DNA of 64,000 nt from Anaerorhabdus furcosa (GTDB taxonomy: Bacteria > Bacillota_I > Bacilli_A > Erysipelotrichales > Erysipelotrichaceae): contig NZ_FUWY01000002.1 in assembly GCF_900167375.1 (NCBI RefSeq), positions 62,001 through 126,000 of the forward strand, read 5' to 3'. Every line of letters starts with the position of its first letter. The stretch's first letter is position 1. Made by a program: the position numbers and the translations under genes. Below the pieces are notes generated by a model. It was given only the letters and a program-made list of their open reading frames with translations, had not been told where the DNA came from and did no database searches. Below are positions 8,736 to 17,618 of this stretch, piece after piece.

Positions 8736-10142
8736 ATGAAATTTAACACATTAAGCATCAATGAATCAATTTTAAAAGCAGTAGAAGAAAAGGGTTATTC
8801 TGAACCAACGCCCATTCAAGAAAAAGCAATACCACATGCCTTGTTAGGTAAAGATATCTTAGGTTGTGCACAAACGGGTACAGGAAAGACTGCAGCATTT
8901 TTAATTCCAACGATTCAAAAATTAAAGAAACATGACCCAAGTAAGATAAGAAGTTTAATCTTAACGCCAACAAGAGAACTAGCAATACAGATAGAAGAAA
9001 ACTTTCTTGAGTATGCTAAGTATACAAATATAAAAAGTGCAATCATCTTCGGTGGTGTTCCACAAAAACCACAAGAAAAAGCAATTCGTCAAGGAGTTGA
9101 CATTGTTGTTGCTACCCCTGGTCGTTTGCTAGATTTAATGAAACAAAAAATCATTCGCATCAATGAAATTGAAGTGTTTATCTTAGATGAAGCAGACCGT
9201 ATGTTAGATATGGGATTTTTATTTGATGTAAAACGAATTATTGCTGCTATACCACAAAAGAAACAAACACTTTTCTTTAGTGCAACAATGCCAAAGGAAA
9301 TAAAAGAACTAACACAAACATTACTACATGATCCTGTAGTAATTGAGGTTACCCCACCATCATCTACCGTAGATATTATCAAACAATCTCTTTATTATGT
9401 TGATAAAGCAAATAAAAAGAATTTACTCTTAAATCTATTGAAGAAAGAAAAAGTAGAAAGTGCGTTGGTATTTACACGTACTAAAAACAATGCAAATCGT
9501 TTAGGTAAGTTTTTAGAAGCTGCGCATGTTAAAGTAGGTATTCTTCATGGAAATAAATCACAAAGCGCACGTCAGATTGCCTTGTCAAAATTTAAGAATG
9601 GCGAAATTAAAGTTTTAGTAGCAACAGATATTGCGGCAAGGGGAATAGATATCAATGAGTTAAGTCATGTATTTAACTATGATATTCCTACTGACACAGA
9701 AGCTTATGTTCACCGTATAGGAAGAACTGGTAGGGCAGGAAATGATGGAACATCAATTTCATTTGCAGATATAGATGAACTTGATTTAGTGAAAAATATA
9801 CAAAAACTAATTCGTCAAAATATACCAGTAATCAAAGAGCATGATTATCCAATGATGGTTATGGAACCAACACCAAAGAAGAAATCAAGAAGTTCTTCTC
9901 CAAAAACTAGAAGTACAAAACCAGCGAATACAAAATCATCAAGTTCAAAAGTGACTAGCAATAAAACTAACAAGGATGAAAGAGTTAGTAAGAATAACAA
10001 GAGTAAAAGTACAGGTGATAAAAAATCTGAGTACAAACCTTATCAAAAAAAGAAGTCGAATAAGACAGCAGAAAAAAATTATGCAAGTAAACCGAAGGCG
10101 AATCAACAAAGAAAACCGAAGCAAGCAACTCGGGGAAGATAA
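8736..10142 (+). CDS. DEAD-box ATP-dependent RNA helicase
   Basis: The start at ATG 8736 follows AAAGGA; earlier TTG codons in frame are unlikely. The 468-residue protein has the full motif set: Q motif with PTPIQ, Walker A AQTGTGKT, PTRELA, TPGR, DEAD, SAT, ARGID and HRIGRTGR. From about residue 370 the tail is rich in Lys, Ser and Thr with no fold, typical of CshA/RhlE-type helicases that bind RNA non-specifically. Such enzymes act in ribosome assembly, mRNA decay and cold adaptation. ywbE follows after 17 bases in the same operon. Confidence 0.95.
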   Translation: MKFNTLSINESILKAVEEKGYSEPTPIQEKAIPHALLGKDILGCAQTGTGKTAAFLIPTIQKLKKHDPSKIRSLILTPTRELAIQIEENFLEYAKYTNIKSAIIFGGVPQKPQEKAIRQGVDIVVATPGRLLDLMKQKIIRINEIEVFILDEADRMLDMGFLFDVKRIIAAIPQKKQTLFFSATMPKEIKELTQTLLHDPVVIEVTPPSSTVDIIKQSLYYVDKANKKNLLLNLLKKEKVESALVFTRTKNNANRLGKFLEAAHVKVGILHGNKSQSARQIALSKFKNGEIKVLVATDIAARGIDINELSHVFNYDIPTDTEAYVHRIGRTGRAGNDGTSISFADIDELDLVKNIQKLIRQNIPVIKEHDYPMMVMEPTPKKKSRSSSPKTRSTKPANTKSSSSKVTSNKTNKDERVSKNNKSKSTGDKKSEYKPYQKKKSNKTAEKNYASKPKANQQRKPKQATRGR

Positions 10143-10159
10143 GTTAGGAGAAACTATTT

Positions 10160-10354
10160 ATGGCTATAACCAACCGCAATCAAATCCAACTTGGTGCTTC
10201 TGTACAAGTTGTACAAAAACAAGATCAAGCAACAGGTAAGTTAACAAAAGGAATTGTTACCCGTATATTGACCAATTCACCAAATCATCCGCGAGGTATT
10301 AAAGTTATGCTTGAGGGTGGAATTGTGGGAAGAGTCATGCAAGAGGAATCATAA
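10160..10354 (+). CDS. ywbE: YwbE family protein (DUF2196)
   Basis: A 64-residue protein matching the YwbE family across its length: an N-terminal R-x-x-I-x-x-G block, the central TGKLTKGIVTRILTNSP segment, and the HPRGIKVMLEGGIVGRV C-terminus. The family resembles a small KOW/SH3-like fold; its function is unknown. Its pairing with an RNA helicase gene hints at an RNA-related role, which is inference. Confidence 0.9.
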   Translation: MAITNRNQIQLGASVQVVQKQDQATGKLTKGIVTRILTNSPNHPRGIKVMLEGGIVGRVMQEES

Positions 10355-10371
10355 TTGATAAATATAAAATA

Positions 10372-10403
10372 AATCCAGTATAGATTTTGCTGGATTTTTT
10401 TTT
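10372..10403 (+). terminator. Terminator of the helicase-ywbE operon
   Basis: AATCCAG (10372-10378) pairs with CTGGATT (10390-10396), followed by a long T run. Confidence 0.85.
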
Positions 10404-10502
10404 GAATGATGTATTGCGAGTAGTAACCGAAGTCTATGAAGCGTATTGAGAATATAGAATGATCTAATAACAAATTTAAATGAAGATGATTTTCTTATGA
10501 AG

Positions 10503-10532
10503 TTAGCATAATTTGCTTGTTCATGCTATAAT
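10503..10532 (+). promoter_or_regulatory. Promoter of the ABC-F gene
   Basis: TTAGCA (10503-10508) and TATAAT (10527-10532), with TG one base before the -10 hexamer (extended -10) and 18-base spacing. It ends 28 bases before the ATG. Confidence 0.65.
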
Positions 10533-10560
10533 TCCAATATTGCGTTTGGAGGTAAAAATT

Positions 10561-12156
10561 ATGATAGGTACAAACAATATTAGTGTTCGTTTTGGACAAA
10601 GAACACTTTACAAGGAAGTAAATATAAAATTTACAAATGGGAACTGTTATGGACTTATAGGTGCTAATGGTGCAGGAAAAAGTACATTTTTAAGAGTTCT
10701 AAGTGGAGAATTACAACCAGATACTGGTGAAGTATACATGGGAAGTAGAGAAACACTTTTTACATTGAAGCAAGATCATTTTGCTTTTGAAGATGAAAAA
10801 GTAATGAATGTTGTCTTACGTGGGAATGAAAGATTACATCATATCATGGAAGAAAAAGAAGCATTGTATGCTAAAACAGATTTTACTGATGAAGATGGTG
10901 AGCGTGCCGGGCATCTTGAAGCTGAGTTTGCAGAGCTTGATGGATGGAATGCTGAAAGCCAAGTAGCTATATTACTTAATGGTCTAGGAATAGATAGCGA
11001 TTATCATGAAAAATTCATGAAAGAATTAACTGGAAGTGAAAAAGTAAAAGTATTACTGGCACAAGCATTATTTTCTGGTGCTGATACATTACTTCTAGAT
11101 GAACCTACCAATGGGTTAGACATTAAAGCAATTTCTTGGTTAGAACATTTCTTAATTAACTATGAAAATACAGTTATCGTTGTTTCACATGACCGACACT
11201 TCTTAAATAAAGTATGTACACATATTGCGGATGTTGATTTTGGTGAAATTAGAATTTATTCAGGGAATTATGATTTCTGGTATGAATCAAGTCAATTGAT
11301 GGCGAAACAATTAAAAGATGTAAATCGTAAAAAAGAAGATAAAATCAAAGAATTAGAAGAATTCATTGCACGATTCTCTGCAAATGCATCAAAGTCAAAA
11401 CAAGCAACTTCTCGTAAGAAGATTTTAGATAAAATAGTATTGGATGATTTAAAACCATCAACACGTCGCTATCCATTCATTGATTTTAAACCAGCAAGAG
11501 AATCTGGAAAACAAATATTAAATGTTGAAGGATTATCAAAGACAATTGAAGGTGAAACAATATTAAATAATGTGAGTTTCTCTTTACTACAAGATGATAA
11601 AGTAGCTTTAGTTGGAAATCCTGTTGCGTGTACTACGTTATTAAAAATCATTAACGGTGATATGGATGGAGATAGTGGTGAGTTTAGTTTTGGACAAACG
11701 ATTACACCTTCCTATGTCCCAATGGATAATTCTAAATATTTCGAAACAGATGATGATATTTGTACTTGGTTATCTCGTTATACAGATAACGATGATATGT
11801 CATTTATAAGAGGGTTCCTAGGAAGAATGTTGTTTACTGGGGAAGAAGCATTGAAACAAGTAAAAGTATTATCGGGTGGAGAAAAGGCACGTTGTATGTT
11901 AAGTAAAGCGATGCTTGAATCACCTAACTTAGTTATGCTAGATGATCCAACAAATCATCTTGATTTAGAAGCAATCACATCCTTGAATGATGGTCTTATA
12001 AATACAAAAGCTGAATTGCTGTTTACTTCACATGACCACCAGTTCTTACAAACAATCGCGAATCGAATCCTAGTGATTCGTGAAGATGGTACGATGCAAG
12101 ATTATCGTTGTACATATGATGAGTATTTAGAAAAAGAATTAGGAATTGAAGAGTAA
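10561..12156 (+). CDS. ABC-F family ATPase (YkpA/YbiT-like)
   Basis: The start at 10561 is preceded by GGAGG. The 531-residue protein has two ABC cassettes and no membrane domain, so it belongs to the ABC-F group of ribosome-associated ATPases. Cassette 1 has Walker A GANGAGKST and Walker B LLLDEPTNGLD, with a weakened signature (LTGSE). The linker contains SANASKSKQATSRKK, typical of YkpA-type members. In cassette 2 the Walker A position is degenerate (GNPVACTT, no P-loop Lys), the signature is intact (LSGGEKARCMLS), and the catalytic Glu after Walker B is Asp (LDDPTNHLD). The most likely role is translation regulation. Confidence 0.92.
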   Translation: MIGTNNISVRFGQRTLYKEVNIKFTNGNCYGLIGANGAGKSTFLRVLSGELQPDTGEVYMGSRETLFTLKQDHFAFEDEKVMNVVLRGNERLHHIMEEKEALYAKTDFTDEDGERAGHLEAEFAELDGWNAESQVAILLNGLGIDSDYHEKFMKELTGSEKVKVLLAQALFSGADTLLLDEPTNGLDIKAISWLEHFLINYENTVIVVSHDRHFLNKVCTHIADVDFGEIRIYSGNYDFWYESSQLMAKQLKDVNRKKEDKIKELEEFIARFSANASKSKQATSRKKILDKIVLDDLKPSTRRYPFIDFKPARESGKQILNVEGLSKTIEGETILNNVSFSLLQDDKVALVGNPVACTTLLKIINGDMDGDSGEFSFGQTITPSYVPMDNSKYFETDDDICTWLSRYTDNDDMSFIRGFLGRMLFTGEEALKQVKVLSGGEKARCMLSKAMLESPNLVMLDDPTNHLDLEAITSLNDGLINTKAELLFTSHDHQFLQTIANRILVIREDGTMQDYRCTYDEYLEKELGIEE

Positions 12157-12194
12157 ATTAAGAATTAATCTATTATTGATTCTAAACATAATAA

Positions 12195-12226
12195 AACCGA
12201 TTATCATTTTGATAATCGGTTCTTTT
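12195..12226. terminator. Bidirectional terminator between convergent genes
   Basis: A perfect 12-base stem, AACCGATTATCA (12195-12206) with TGATAATCGGTT (12210-12221), has T-rich sequence on both exits. It serves the ABC-F gene and the minus-strand DHH gene. Confidence 0.92.
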
Positions 12227-13142
12227 ATTTGTTTAATTGTTTAATTTCTTCGAGTAATTCAGGAAGTTTAGTACTCATTTCTTCGTCACTGAATTGGCAT
12301 GTACCAACAACTTTATGGCCACCACCACCATATTTGAGCATTAATTTTCCAACATCAACAGTGCATGTTTTATTTAAAACACTATAACCAACTGCAGCAC
12401 TACAACCTAATCCACCTTTACCATTGACGATCCAAACAGAAAGATTTGCATCTGGATATAGACTATAAATTAGGAAACGGTTTCCTGCATAAATTGGGTT
12501 AAGACCTCTTAAGTCAGAAATAATCGTATTGCCTTCAATAAGAGTATGAGCTTTTACCATTTCGATAAACTTATCATTTTGTTGCCAATACAATTCCACT
12601 CTTTCTTGAACATCTTCAAGAGAAAGGATTTCCTCAATTGTATGATTAGCGCAATAAGTTATCATATCTTCCATAAGCGCATAATTACTAATTCTAAAAT
12701 CTCTAAATCTACCAAGTCCGGTTCTTGGATCCATAATAAATCCTAAGAGTACCCAATCTTTTGGGTGTAAAATTTCTTCAATTGTTAAATTTGCACTATC
12801 AACTTTATCTACTGCTTCTAATAAAGCTTCAAAATTAGGAAATGCTTCAGCACCACCATAGTAATCATAAATAACATGCGCACAACTTGGGCATAATCTA
12901 CTTTCACCAATGTATTTACTTTTGTAAGCATTTCTTTCTGTCTCACTCGAATGATGATCAAACCATAGTCCGCAACCCTCTACATAAGGAACATTTGCTA
13001 AACAATCATCTTGTCCAATTTCTACAATACCATCTTGTAAATCTTTTGGATGGACAAATTTAAAGTTGTCTATAATTCCTTTATATTTCAGTAGAACGGC
13101 ACAAGCTAAACCATCAAAGTCTGATCTTGTTATCAGTCTCAT
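12225..13142 (-). CDS. DHH-family phosphoesterase
   Basis: A 305-residue protein. The DHH domain shows SDFDG at residues 7-11 and the DHH triad at 62-64; the DHHA1 domain near the C-terminus has the GGGGHKVVGTC substrate loop. The family splits phosphoester bonds with Mn ions (oligoribonuclease, cyclic dinucleotide phosphodiesterase, exopolyphosphatase-like members). A CPSC pair near residue 89 is unusual in NrnA-type proteins. The substrate is not evident. It is transcribed alone. Confidence 0.85.
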   Translation of the reverse strand: MRLITRSDFDGLACAVLLKYKGIIDNFKFVHPKDLQDGIVEIGQDDCLANVPYVEGCGLWFDHHSSETERNAYKSKYIGESRLCPSCAHVIYDYYGGAEAFPNFEALLEAVDKVDSANLTIEEILHPKDWVLLGFIMDPRTGLGRFRDFRISNYALMEDMITYCANHTIEEILSLEDVQERVELYWQQNDKFIEMVKAHTLIEGNTIISDLRGLNPIYAGNRFLIYSLYPDANLSVWIVNGKGGLGCSAAVGYSVLNKTCTVDVGKLMLKYGGGGHKVVGTCQFSDEEMSTKLPELLEEIKQLNK

Positions 13143-13205
13143 GTTTGTACCTCCATCTATAAATACAGTATACCACTATGGTACCAAAATGATACTTCAT
13201 AAATT

Positions 13206-13234
13206 TAAAATCAAGCAATAGTTTATGCTTGATT
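13206..13234 (-). terminator. Terminator of the second XRE gene
   Basis: Read on the minus strand, AATCAAGCA and its complement pair around a short loop and are followed by a T-rich stretch. It lies 26 bases after the stop at 13260. Confidence 0.6.
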
Positions 13235-13259
13235 CAGTGTCTATAAATAACAATTTTCT

Positions 13260-13610
13260 TTAGTTCATGCCATAAAATGTTGAACCAATAAAAGCAATCA
13301 CAATCGTGATAACGAATCCAACGATGATAATAATTCCAAAGAATCTTAAAGTATCAATAATAATACCAGCAAGTTTCTCGGTATTACTTACCTTTTCAAC
13401 AACTATATTTTGGATATCATTATCAGCTAAATCATCTAAACTAACTTTAAATAGAATAGATAATTGCTTAGCGTAATTCAAATCAGGTGAAGTTTCATCT
13501 AATTCCCATTTAGAGATAGTTTGGCGAGTAACATTTAATTTTTCTGCTACATCTTCTTGGGATAGATTGTTCTTTTTTCTTAATTCATATAGTTTTGTTC
13601 CAATACTCAT
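13260..13610 (-). CDS. XRE-family regulator with C-terminal membrane segment
   Basis: The start at 13610 is chosen because AAAGGAG lies eight bases upstream. The 116-residue protein has an N-terminal Cro/C1-type helix-turn-helix (LSQEDVAEKLNVTRQTISKWE) and one C-terminal membrane span of about 22 residues rich in Ile and Val. It resembles the regulator at 772-1179 but has no adjacent partner gene. The ligand or signal is unknown. Confidence 0.8.
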   Translation of the reverse strand: MSIGTKLYELRKKNNLSQEDVAEKLNVTRQTISKWELDETSPDLNYAKQLSILFKVSLDDLADNDIQNIVVEKVSNTEKLAGIIIDTLRFFGIIIIVGFVITIVIAFIGSTFYGMN

Positions 13611-13707
13611 AAATTTTACTCCTTTCACTAGAAATTGTATTTAATTCAGTAAAACCACTCTACCAATTCCCGGTGGAAAGTACGCAATTTTTCTTAACAT
13701 GCTCTGT

Positions 13708-15018
13708 TTACTGGCATATTAAGAAAGAATATTTTGGTAAAACTATTTCCTGGGTAAGATTTATTTCGTTTTTTGTGATTAGATTTGTTAAATTTGGTGG
13801 TAATGATAGTTGGTTGGTATTAAGGGTAACATCATGTTCATCAATATTAATAAATACATAAACCGACTTATTTTCATAAGTTCGTTTGTAAACTAAATGC
13901 TTGTTCATAATAAGAAGTGTTTTGAAATCTCCCCAAGCGAGAACATCTGTATTTATGCGAATTTGTATTAATTTGCTTATTGTTGTGGTTAAGTCATTCC
14001 ATTGTGGAGAGTCAATAAATGGCCGCAAATTATCATCACTTCCTTTTTGTTTCAGTCCTTCAATTCCCCATTCAGATCCATAGTAGATACAAGGAATTCC
14101 AGGCATTGTGCAAAGAATAGCATAAGCAAGTGGTAAGTGTTCTTTAGTTTTAAGATTACTTGCAAGTCGTGATACATCATGATTATCGACAAAGCTAAGT
14201 AGATTAAGTCCTTTGTATAATGCATAAGGATCATTTGAGAATTGACGGTTTAAAGAATGAGCAATTTCGAATAGATTCATATCATTTAGACTTGAGTAAA
14301 TTCCTTTAAAACATTCATAGTTAGTACAACTATCTAACATCTCAGGATTTACTATTCTTCTATATTCACCAGAGATAATTTCACCAACTAAAAAGAAATC
14401 CGATTTTTGCTTGTAAACGAAGTGATGTAGCCTTTTTATGAAATCTGGATCTAAACAATATGCCACATCCAAACGCAATCCATCAATATCAAATTCATTA
14501 ATCCATTTAGCAACACTTTCTAATAAATAGTGAATGACTTCTTCATTTTTTAGATTTAATTTTACAAGTCCAAAATGGCCCTCCCATCCCTCATAGTAGA
14601 AACCATCATCATAATTAGAATTTCCATCGAAATGAATATAAAACCAGTCTTTGTAAATAGAATTTTGTTTATTTTTAATTACATCTTGAAATGCCCAAAA
14701 TCCTCGACCAACATGGTTAAAAACACCATCGAGAACAATACGAATATTGTTTTTCTTTAATTCATTGCATACCTTTGCAAAATCTTCACTAGTTCCTAGT
14801 CGACAATCAATCTGTTGATAATCACGAGTATTATAGCCATGAGAGTCTGACTCAAAGACAGGTGTAAAATATACAGCATTTACATTTAACTTAATTAAAT
14901 GTGGAATCCAAGCATTAAAGCTTGTAATTCTTGATTGTGTGAACCCATCATTAATTTTAGGTGCACCACAAAAACCGAGTGAATAAACTTGGTAAAACAC
15001 ACATTCATCAAACCACAT
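13708..15018 (-). CDS. GH13 alpha-amylase family enzyme
   Basis: A 436-residue cytoplasmic enzyme (no signal peptide) with the GH13 barrel. Conserved region I is DGVFNH (97-102), region II is G-L-R-L-D-V-A with nucleophile Asp184, region III is V-G-E-I with acid/base Glu213, and region IV is FVDNHD with Asp281. It lacks the N-terminal CBM34 domain of neopullulanases and is shorter than most cyclomaltodextrinases, which it otherwise resembles. It probably hydrolyses maltodextrins inside the cell. The start follows AAAGGAG. It stands alone. Confidence 0.9.
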   Translation of the reverse strand: MWFDECVFYQVYSLGFCGAPKINDGFTQSRITSFNAWIPHLIKLNVNAVYFTPVFESDSHGYNTRDYQQIDCRLGTSEDFAKVCNELKKNNIRIVLDGVFNHVGRGFWAFQDVIKNKQNSIYKDWFYIHFDGNSNYDDGFYYEGWEGHFGLVKLNLKNEEVIHYLLESVAKWINEFDIDGLRLDVAYCLDPDFIKRLHHFVYKQKSDFFLVGEIISGEYRRIVNPEMLDSCTNYECFKGIYSSLNDMNLFEIAHSLNRQFSNDPYALYKGLNLLSFVDNHDVSRLASNLKTKEHLPLAYAILCTMPGIPCIYYGSEWGIEGLKQKGSDDNLRPFIDSPQWNDLTTTISKLIQIRINTDVLAWGDFKTLLIMNKHLVYKRTYENKSVYVFINIDEHDVTLNTNQLSLPPNLTNLITKNEINLTQEIVLPKYSFLICQ

Positions 15019-15168
15019 AGAAATCTCCTTTATTATTTGTATTTAACTTTGTTATGTAAATTATAATAGATTAAAGTGATTAAGTGAATAATAGATGTTA
15101 AGCATTGAGGTTAAATACTTGAATTAGAATAATCATAGTGTACAATCTAAGGTATGGAGGAAATGAAA

Positions 15169-15537
15169 ATGAAGTTTAAAATGATTCATGAAAATTACAA
15201 CGTAAAAGATTTAGAGAAATCACTATCTTTTTATAATGAGGCATTAGGATTAATTGAAAAAAGAAGAAAGGTTGCGGGTGATGGATCTTATATTATTGTT
15301 TACTTAGGTGATAGTCAAAGTGACTTTGAACTTGAATTAACATGGCTAAAAGATTTTGATCGCCCTTATGATTTAGGGGATTGCGAATTCCATTTAGCAT
15401 TCCAAACTGATAACTATGAAGAAGCATTTAAGAAGCATAAAGAAATGGGTTGTGTATGTTTCGAAAATCCATCAATGGGTATTTACTTTATCGAAGATCC
15501 AGATGGCTATTGGTTAGAAGTAGTACCAACTCGATAA
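15169..15537 (+). CDS. Glyoxalase I-like protein (VOC superfamily)
   Basis: The start at 15169 lies eight bases after GGAGG; two earlier in-frame ATGs overlap or crowd that site. The 122-residue product has two beta-alpha-beta-beta-beta modules with metal ligands visible as His (H-E-N-Y near residue 5), Glu (E-L-E-L), His (E-F-H-L-A-F) and Glu (W-L-E-V-V). This is the lactoylglutathione lyase pattern and implies methylglyoxal detoxification with a thiol cofactor. The next gene begins one base after its stop. Confidence 0.85.
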   Translation: MKFKMIHENYNVKDLEKSLSFYNEALGLIEKRRKVAGDGSYIIVYLGDSQSDFELELTWLKDFDRPYDLGDCEFHLAFQTDNYEEAFKKHKEMGCVCFENPSMGIYFIEDPDGYWLEVVPTR

Positions 15538-15538
15538 T

Positions 15539-16210
15539 ATGAAAATCACATATATTGGTCATAGTGGTTTTCTAGTTGAATTAGAAGACAACTATCTTTT
15601 GTTTGATTACTTTGAAGGAATTATCCCTAATCTTGATCAAAGCAAAGAATTGATTGTCTTTGCAAGTCATAATCACCATGATCACTACAACCCAAAAATT
15701 TGGAAATTGAATCATCCAAATGAAAAAACAAGATACATTTTATCTTCGGATATTCCACTTGTGGATAATAAAATGAAAAATGTTTATGAAATGAATCCAA
15801 ATGAAATGCTTCAACTTGAAAACATAGTTATAAGAACCTTCAAATCAACCGATGAAGGAGTAGCGTTTCTTGTAGAAATTAACCACAAAATCATTTATCA
15901 TGCGGGTGACTTAAATTTATGGAAATGGGAAGAAGAAAGTGATGCTTACAATAAAAAGATGGAAGCTCAGTATCTAAAAGAAATAGATTTGATTTCTCCA
16001 TATGGTATTGATATCGCTTTTTTACCATTAGATCCAAGACAAGAAATTTATACTGAAGGTGGTATTGAAGCGTTTGTGGATAAAGTAAAAGTGAATCAAA
16101 TATTCCCAATGCATTTTTGGAAAGATTACAGCGTAATTCAAAAATACAATCAAACGCATAGTATCAAAGTAAATGAAATTACTTATGAGGGACAAGAATT
16201 CAATATCTAA
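15539..16210 (+). CDS. MBL-fold metal-dependent hydrolase
   Basis: A 223-residue protein of the UlaG-like metallo-beta-lactamase fold group. The metal motif is S-H-N-H-H-D-H-Y (HxHxDH variant), followed by H-A-G-D-L (His and Asp ligands) and F-P-M-H-F-W near the end. It is encoded one base behind the glyoxalase-like gene, so both may act on the same toxic metabolite. A typical glyoxalase II (hydroxyacylglutathione hydrolase) has a different C-terminal domain, so this is not claimed. Confidence 0.82.
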   Translation: MKITYIGHSGFLVELEDNYLLFDYFEGIIPNLDQSKELIVFASHNHHDHYNPKIWKLNHPNEKTRYILSSDIPLVDNKMKNVYEMNPNEMLQLENIVIRTFKSTDEGVAFLVEINHKIIYHAGDLNLWKWEEESDAYNKKMEAQYLKEIDLISPYGIDIAFLPLDPRQEIYTEGGIEAFVDKVKVNQIFPMHFWKDYSVIQKYNQTHSIKVNEITYEGQEFNI

Positions 16211-16213
16211 AAG

Positions 16214-16236
16214 AGAATCGAAAGATTCTTTTTTTT
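16214..16236 (+). terminator. Terminator after the MBL hydrolase
   Basis: AGAATC-GAAA-GATTCT (16214-16229) with a stable GAAA loop and a T run to 16236. It overlaps the region just upstream of the ars promoter. Confidence 0.85.
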
Positions 16237-16243
16237 GTTCATA

Positions 16244-16293
16244 TTGACACTTATCGATATGATGATATAATCTATATATCGGTAACTATCGAT
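16244..16293 (+). promoter_or_regulatory. ars operon promoter with likely ArsR operator
   Basis: TTGACA (16244-16249) and TATAAT (16266-16271), 16 bases apart, form a near-consensus promoter. The motif TATCGAT occurs between the hexamers (16252-16258) and again at 16287-16293, with a related ATATCGGT in between. Repeated ATCGAT-like half sites over the promoter are typical of ArsR/SmtB operators, so ArsR probably represses its own operon here. Confidence 0.7.
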
Positions 16294-16304
16294 TTGAGGT
16301 AATT

Positions 16305-16604
16305 ATGAAATACAATGAAATCGCAGTACTATTCAAAGCTCTATGTGATGAGAATAGAGTAAAAATTATGGAATTATTAAAAAATGGCGAGAAATGTGCC
16401 TGTATTCTTTTAGAAGAATTGCAAATAAGTCAGTCAACACTATCGCATCATATGAAAATTCTAAGTGAAAGTGAAATTGTAATTGCTCGAAAAGACGGAA
16501 AGTGGACTCATTATTCGATTAATGAGCACAAGATAAATGAGGCAAATGCATACCTAATGACCTATTTGACAACAAAAAAGGATAAGGATTGCTCATGCAA
16601 ATAA
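16305..16604 (+). CDS. arsR: ArsR-family metalloregulator
   Basis: A 99-residue winged-helix repressor. Metal site: Cys31-Ala-Cys33 lies in the sensing helix, at the same place as the CVC of classic As(III)-sensing ArsR. The recognition helix is SQSTLSHHMKIL. The C-terminus adds a second C-x-C (Cys96, Cys98), which could supply further ligands. It heads an operon with a permease, a thioredoxin-like protein and arsenate reductase, and overlaps the permease gene by ten bases. Confidence 0.9.
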   Translation: MKYNEIAVLFKALCDENRVKIMELLKNGEKCACILLEELQISQSTLSHHMKILSESEIVIARKDGKWTHYSINEHKINEANAYLMTYLTTKKDKDCSCK

Positions 16605-17608
16605 TAGAAAATATTTTATTGTTTATCCAAAATCAAGTATTGGGTATGAGGTGGTTGAATGATTCTATTGGCTATGTTTTAGAGTTAATTGGAATTGATA
16701 TAACGACAAGAATAGGTGGAAGTATCCAATTCTTTGTTTATGATGTAATTAAAATCTTATTATTACTCTCTATCTTAATTTTTATTATTTCTTATATACA
16801 AAGTTATTTCTCGCCAGAGAGAACAAAACGAATTCTCGGAAAGTATAAAGGAATATTCGCCAATACATTAGGAGCTCTTTTGGGAACAGTGACCCCATTT
16901 TGTTCCTGCTCATCAATACCACTATTTATAGGATTTACAAATGCAGGACTACCCTTGGGTGTTACATTTAGCTTTTTAATTAGTTCTCCATTAGTTGATT
17001 TAGGTGCGTTCATTTTATTGGTAAGTATTTTCGGATTTGAAATTGCATTGATTTATGTTGTGGTAGGATTAATACTTGCAATCGTAGGGGGTACTTTAAT
17101 TGATAAGTTAAAGTTAGATAACTATGTTGAAGATTATGTTCATCAAATTACTTCAATAAATATAGAAGAACCTAATTTATCTAAAAAAGATCGCATAGAA
17201 TATGCAAAGGAACAAACATTTCAAACTGTTAGGAAAGTTCTTGTTTATGTCTTAATTGGTGTAGGAATAGGTGCACTTATTCATAATTGGATACCTCAAG
17301 AATTCATTCAACGTATTTTAGGAAGTGAAAATCCATTCTCAGTTATCATTGCTACGCTTGTAGGCTTGCCCATGTATGCTGATATATTTGGTACGATTCC
17401 AATCGCAGAAGCATTATTTGTAAAAGGTGTTGGCGTAGGTACGATTTTATCATTCATGATGGCTGTTACAGCGTTATCACTTCCATCAATAATTATGTTA
17501 AGAAAAGCTGTGAAACCAAAGTTACTAATTATTTTTGTGGGTATTGTTACAGTTGGAATCATTATCATTGGTTATTTATTTAATGCATTGCAGTTCATGT
17601 TCATTTAG
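16595..17608 (+). CDS. arsP: ArsP-type permease (DUF318 family)
   Basis: A 337-residue membrane protein with eight or more hydrophobic segments. The family signature TPFCSCSS (Cys103, Cys105) lies in a membrane helix and is repeated in topology by the second half. ArsP proteins export trivalent organoarsenicals or related soft metals. The start at 16595 overlaps arsR and is preceded by AAGGATAAGG. Operon context supports arsenic export. Confidence 0.88.
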   Translation: MQIIENILLFIQNQVLGMRWLNDSIGYVLELIGIDITTRIGGSIQFFVYDVIKILLLLSILIFIISYIQSYFSPERTKRILGKYKGIFANTLGALLGTVTPFCSCSSIPLFIGFTNAGLPLGVTFSFLISSPLVDLGAFILLVSIFGFEIALIYVVVGLILAIVGGTLIDKLKLDNYVEDYVHQITSINIEEPNLSKKDRIEYAKEQTFQTVRKVLVYVLIGVGIGALIHNWIPQEFIQRILGSENPFSVIIATLVGLPMYADIFGTIPIAEALFVKGVGVGTILSFMMAVTALSLPSIIMLRKAVKPKLLIIFVGIVTVGIIIIGYLFNALQFMFI

Positions 17609-17618
17609 GAGGAAGAAA

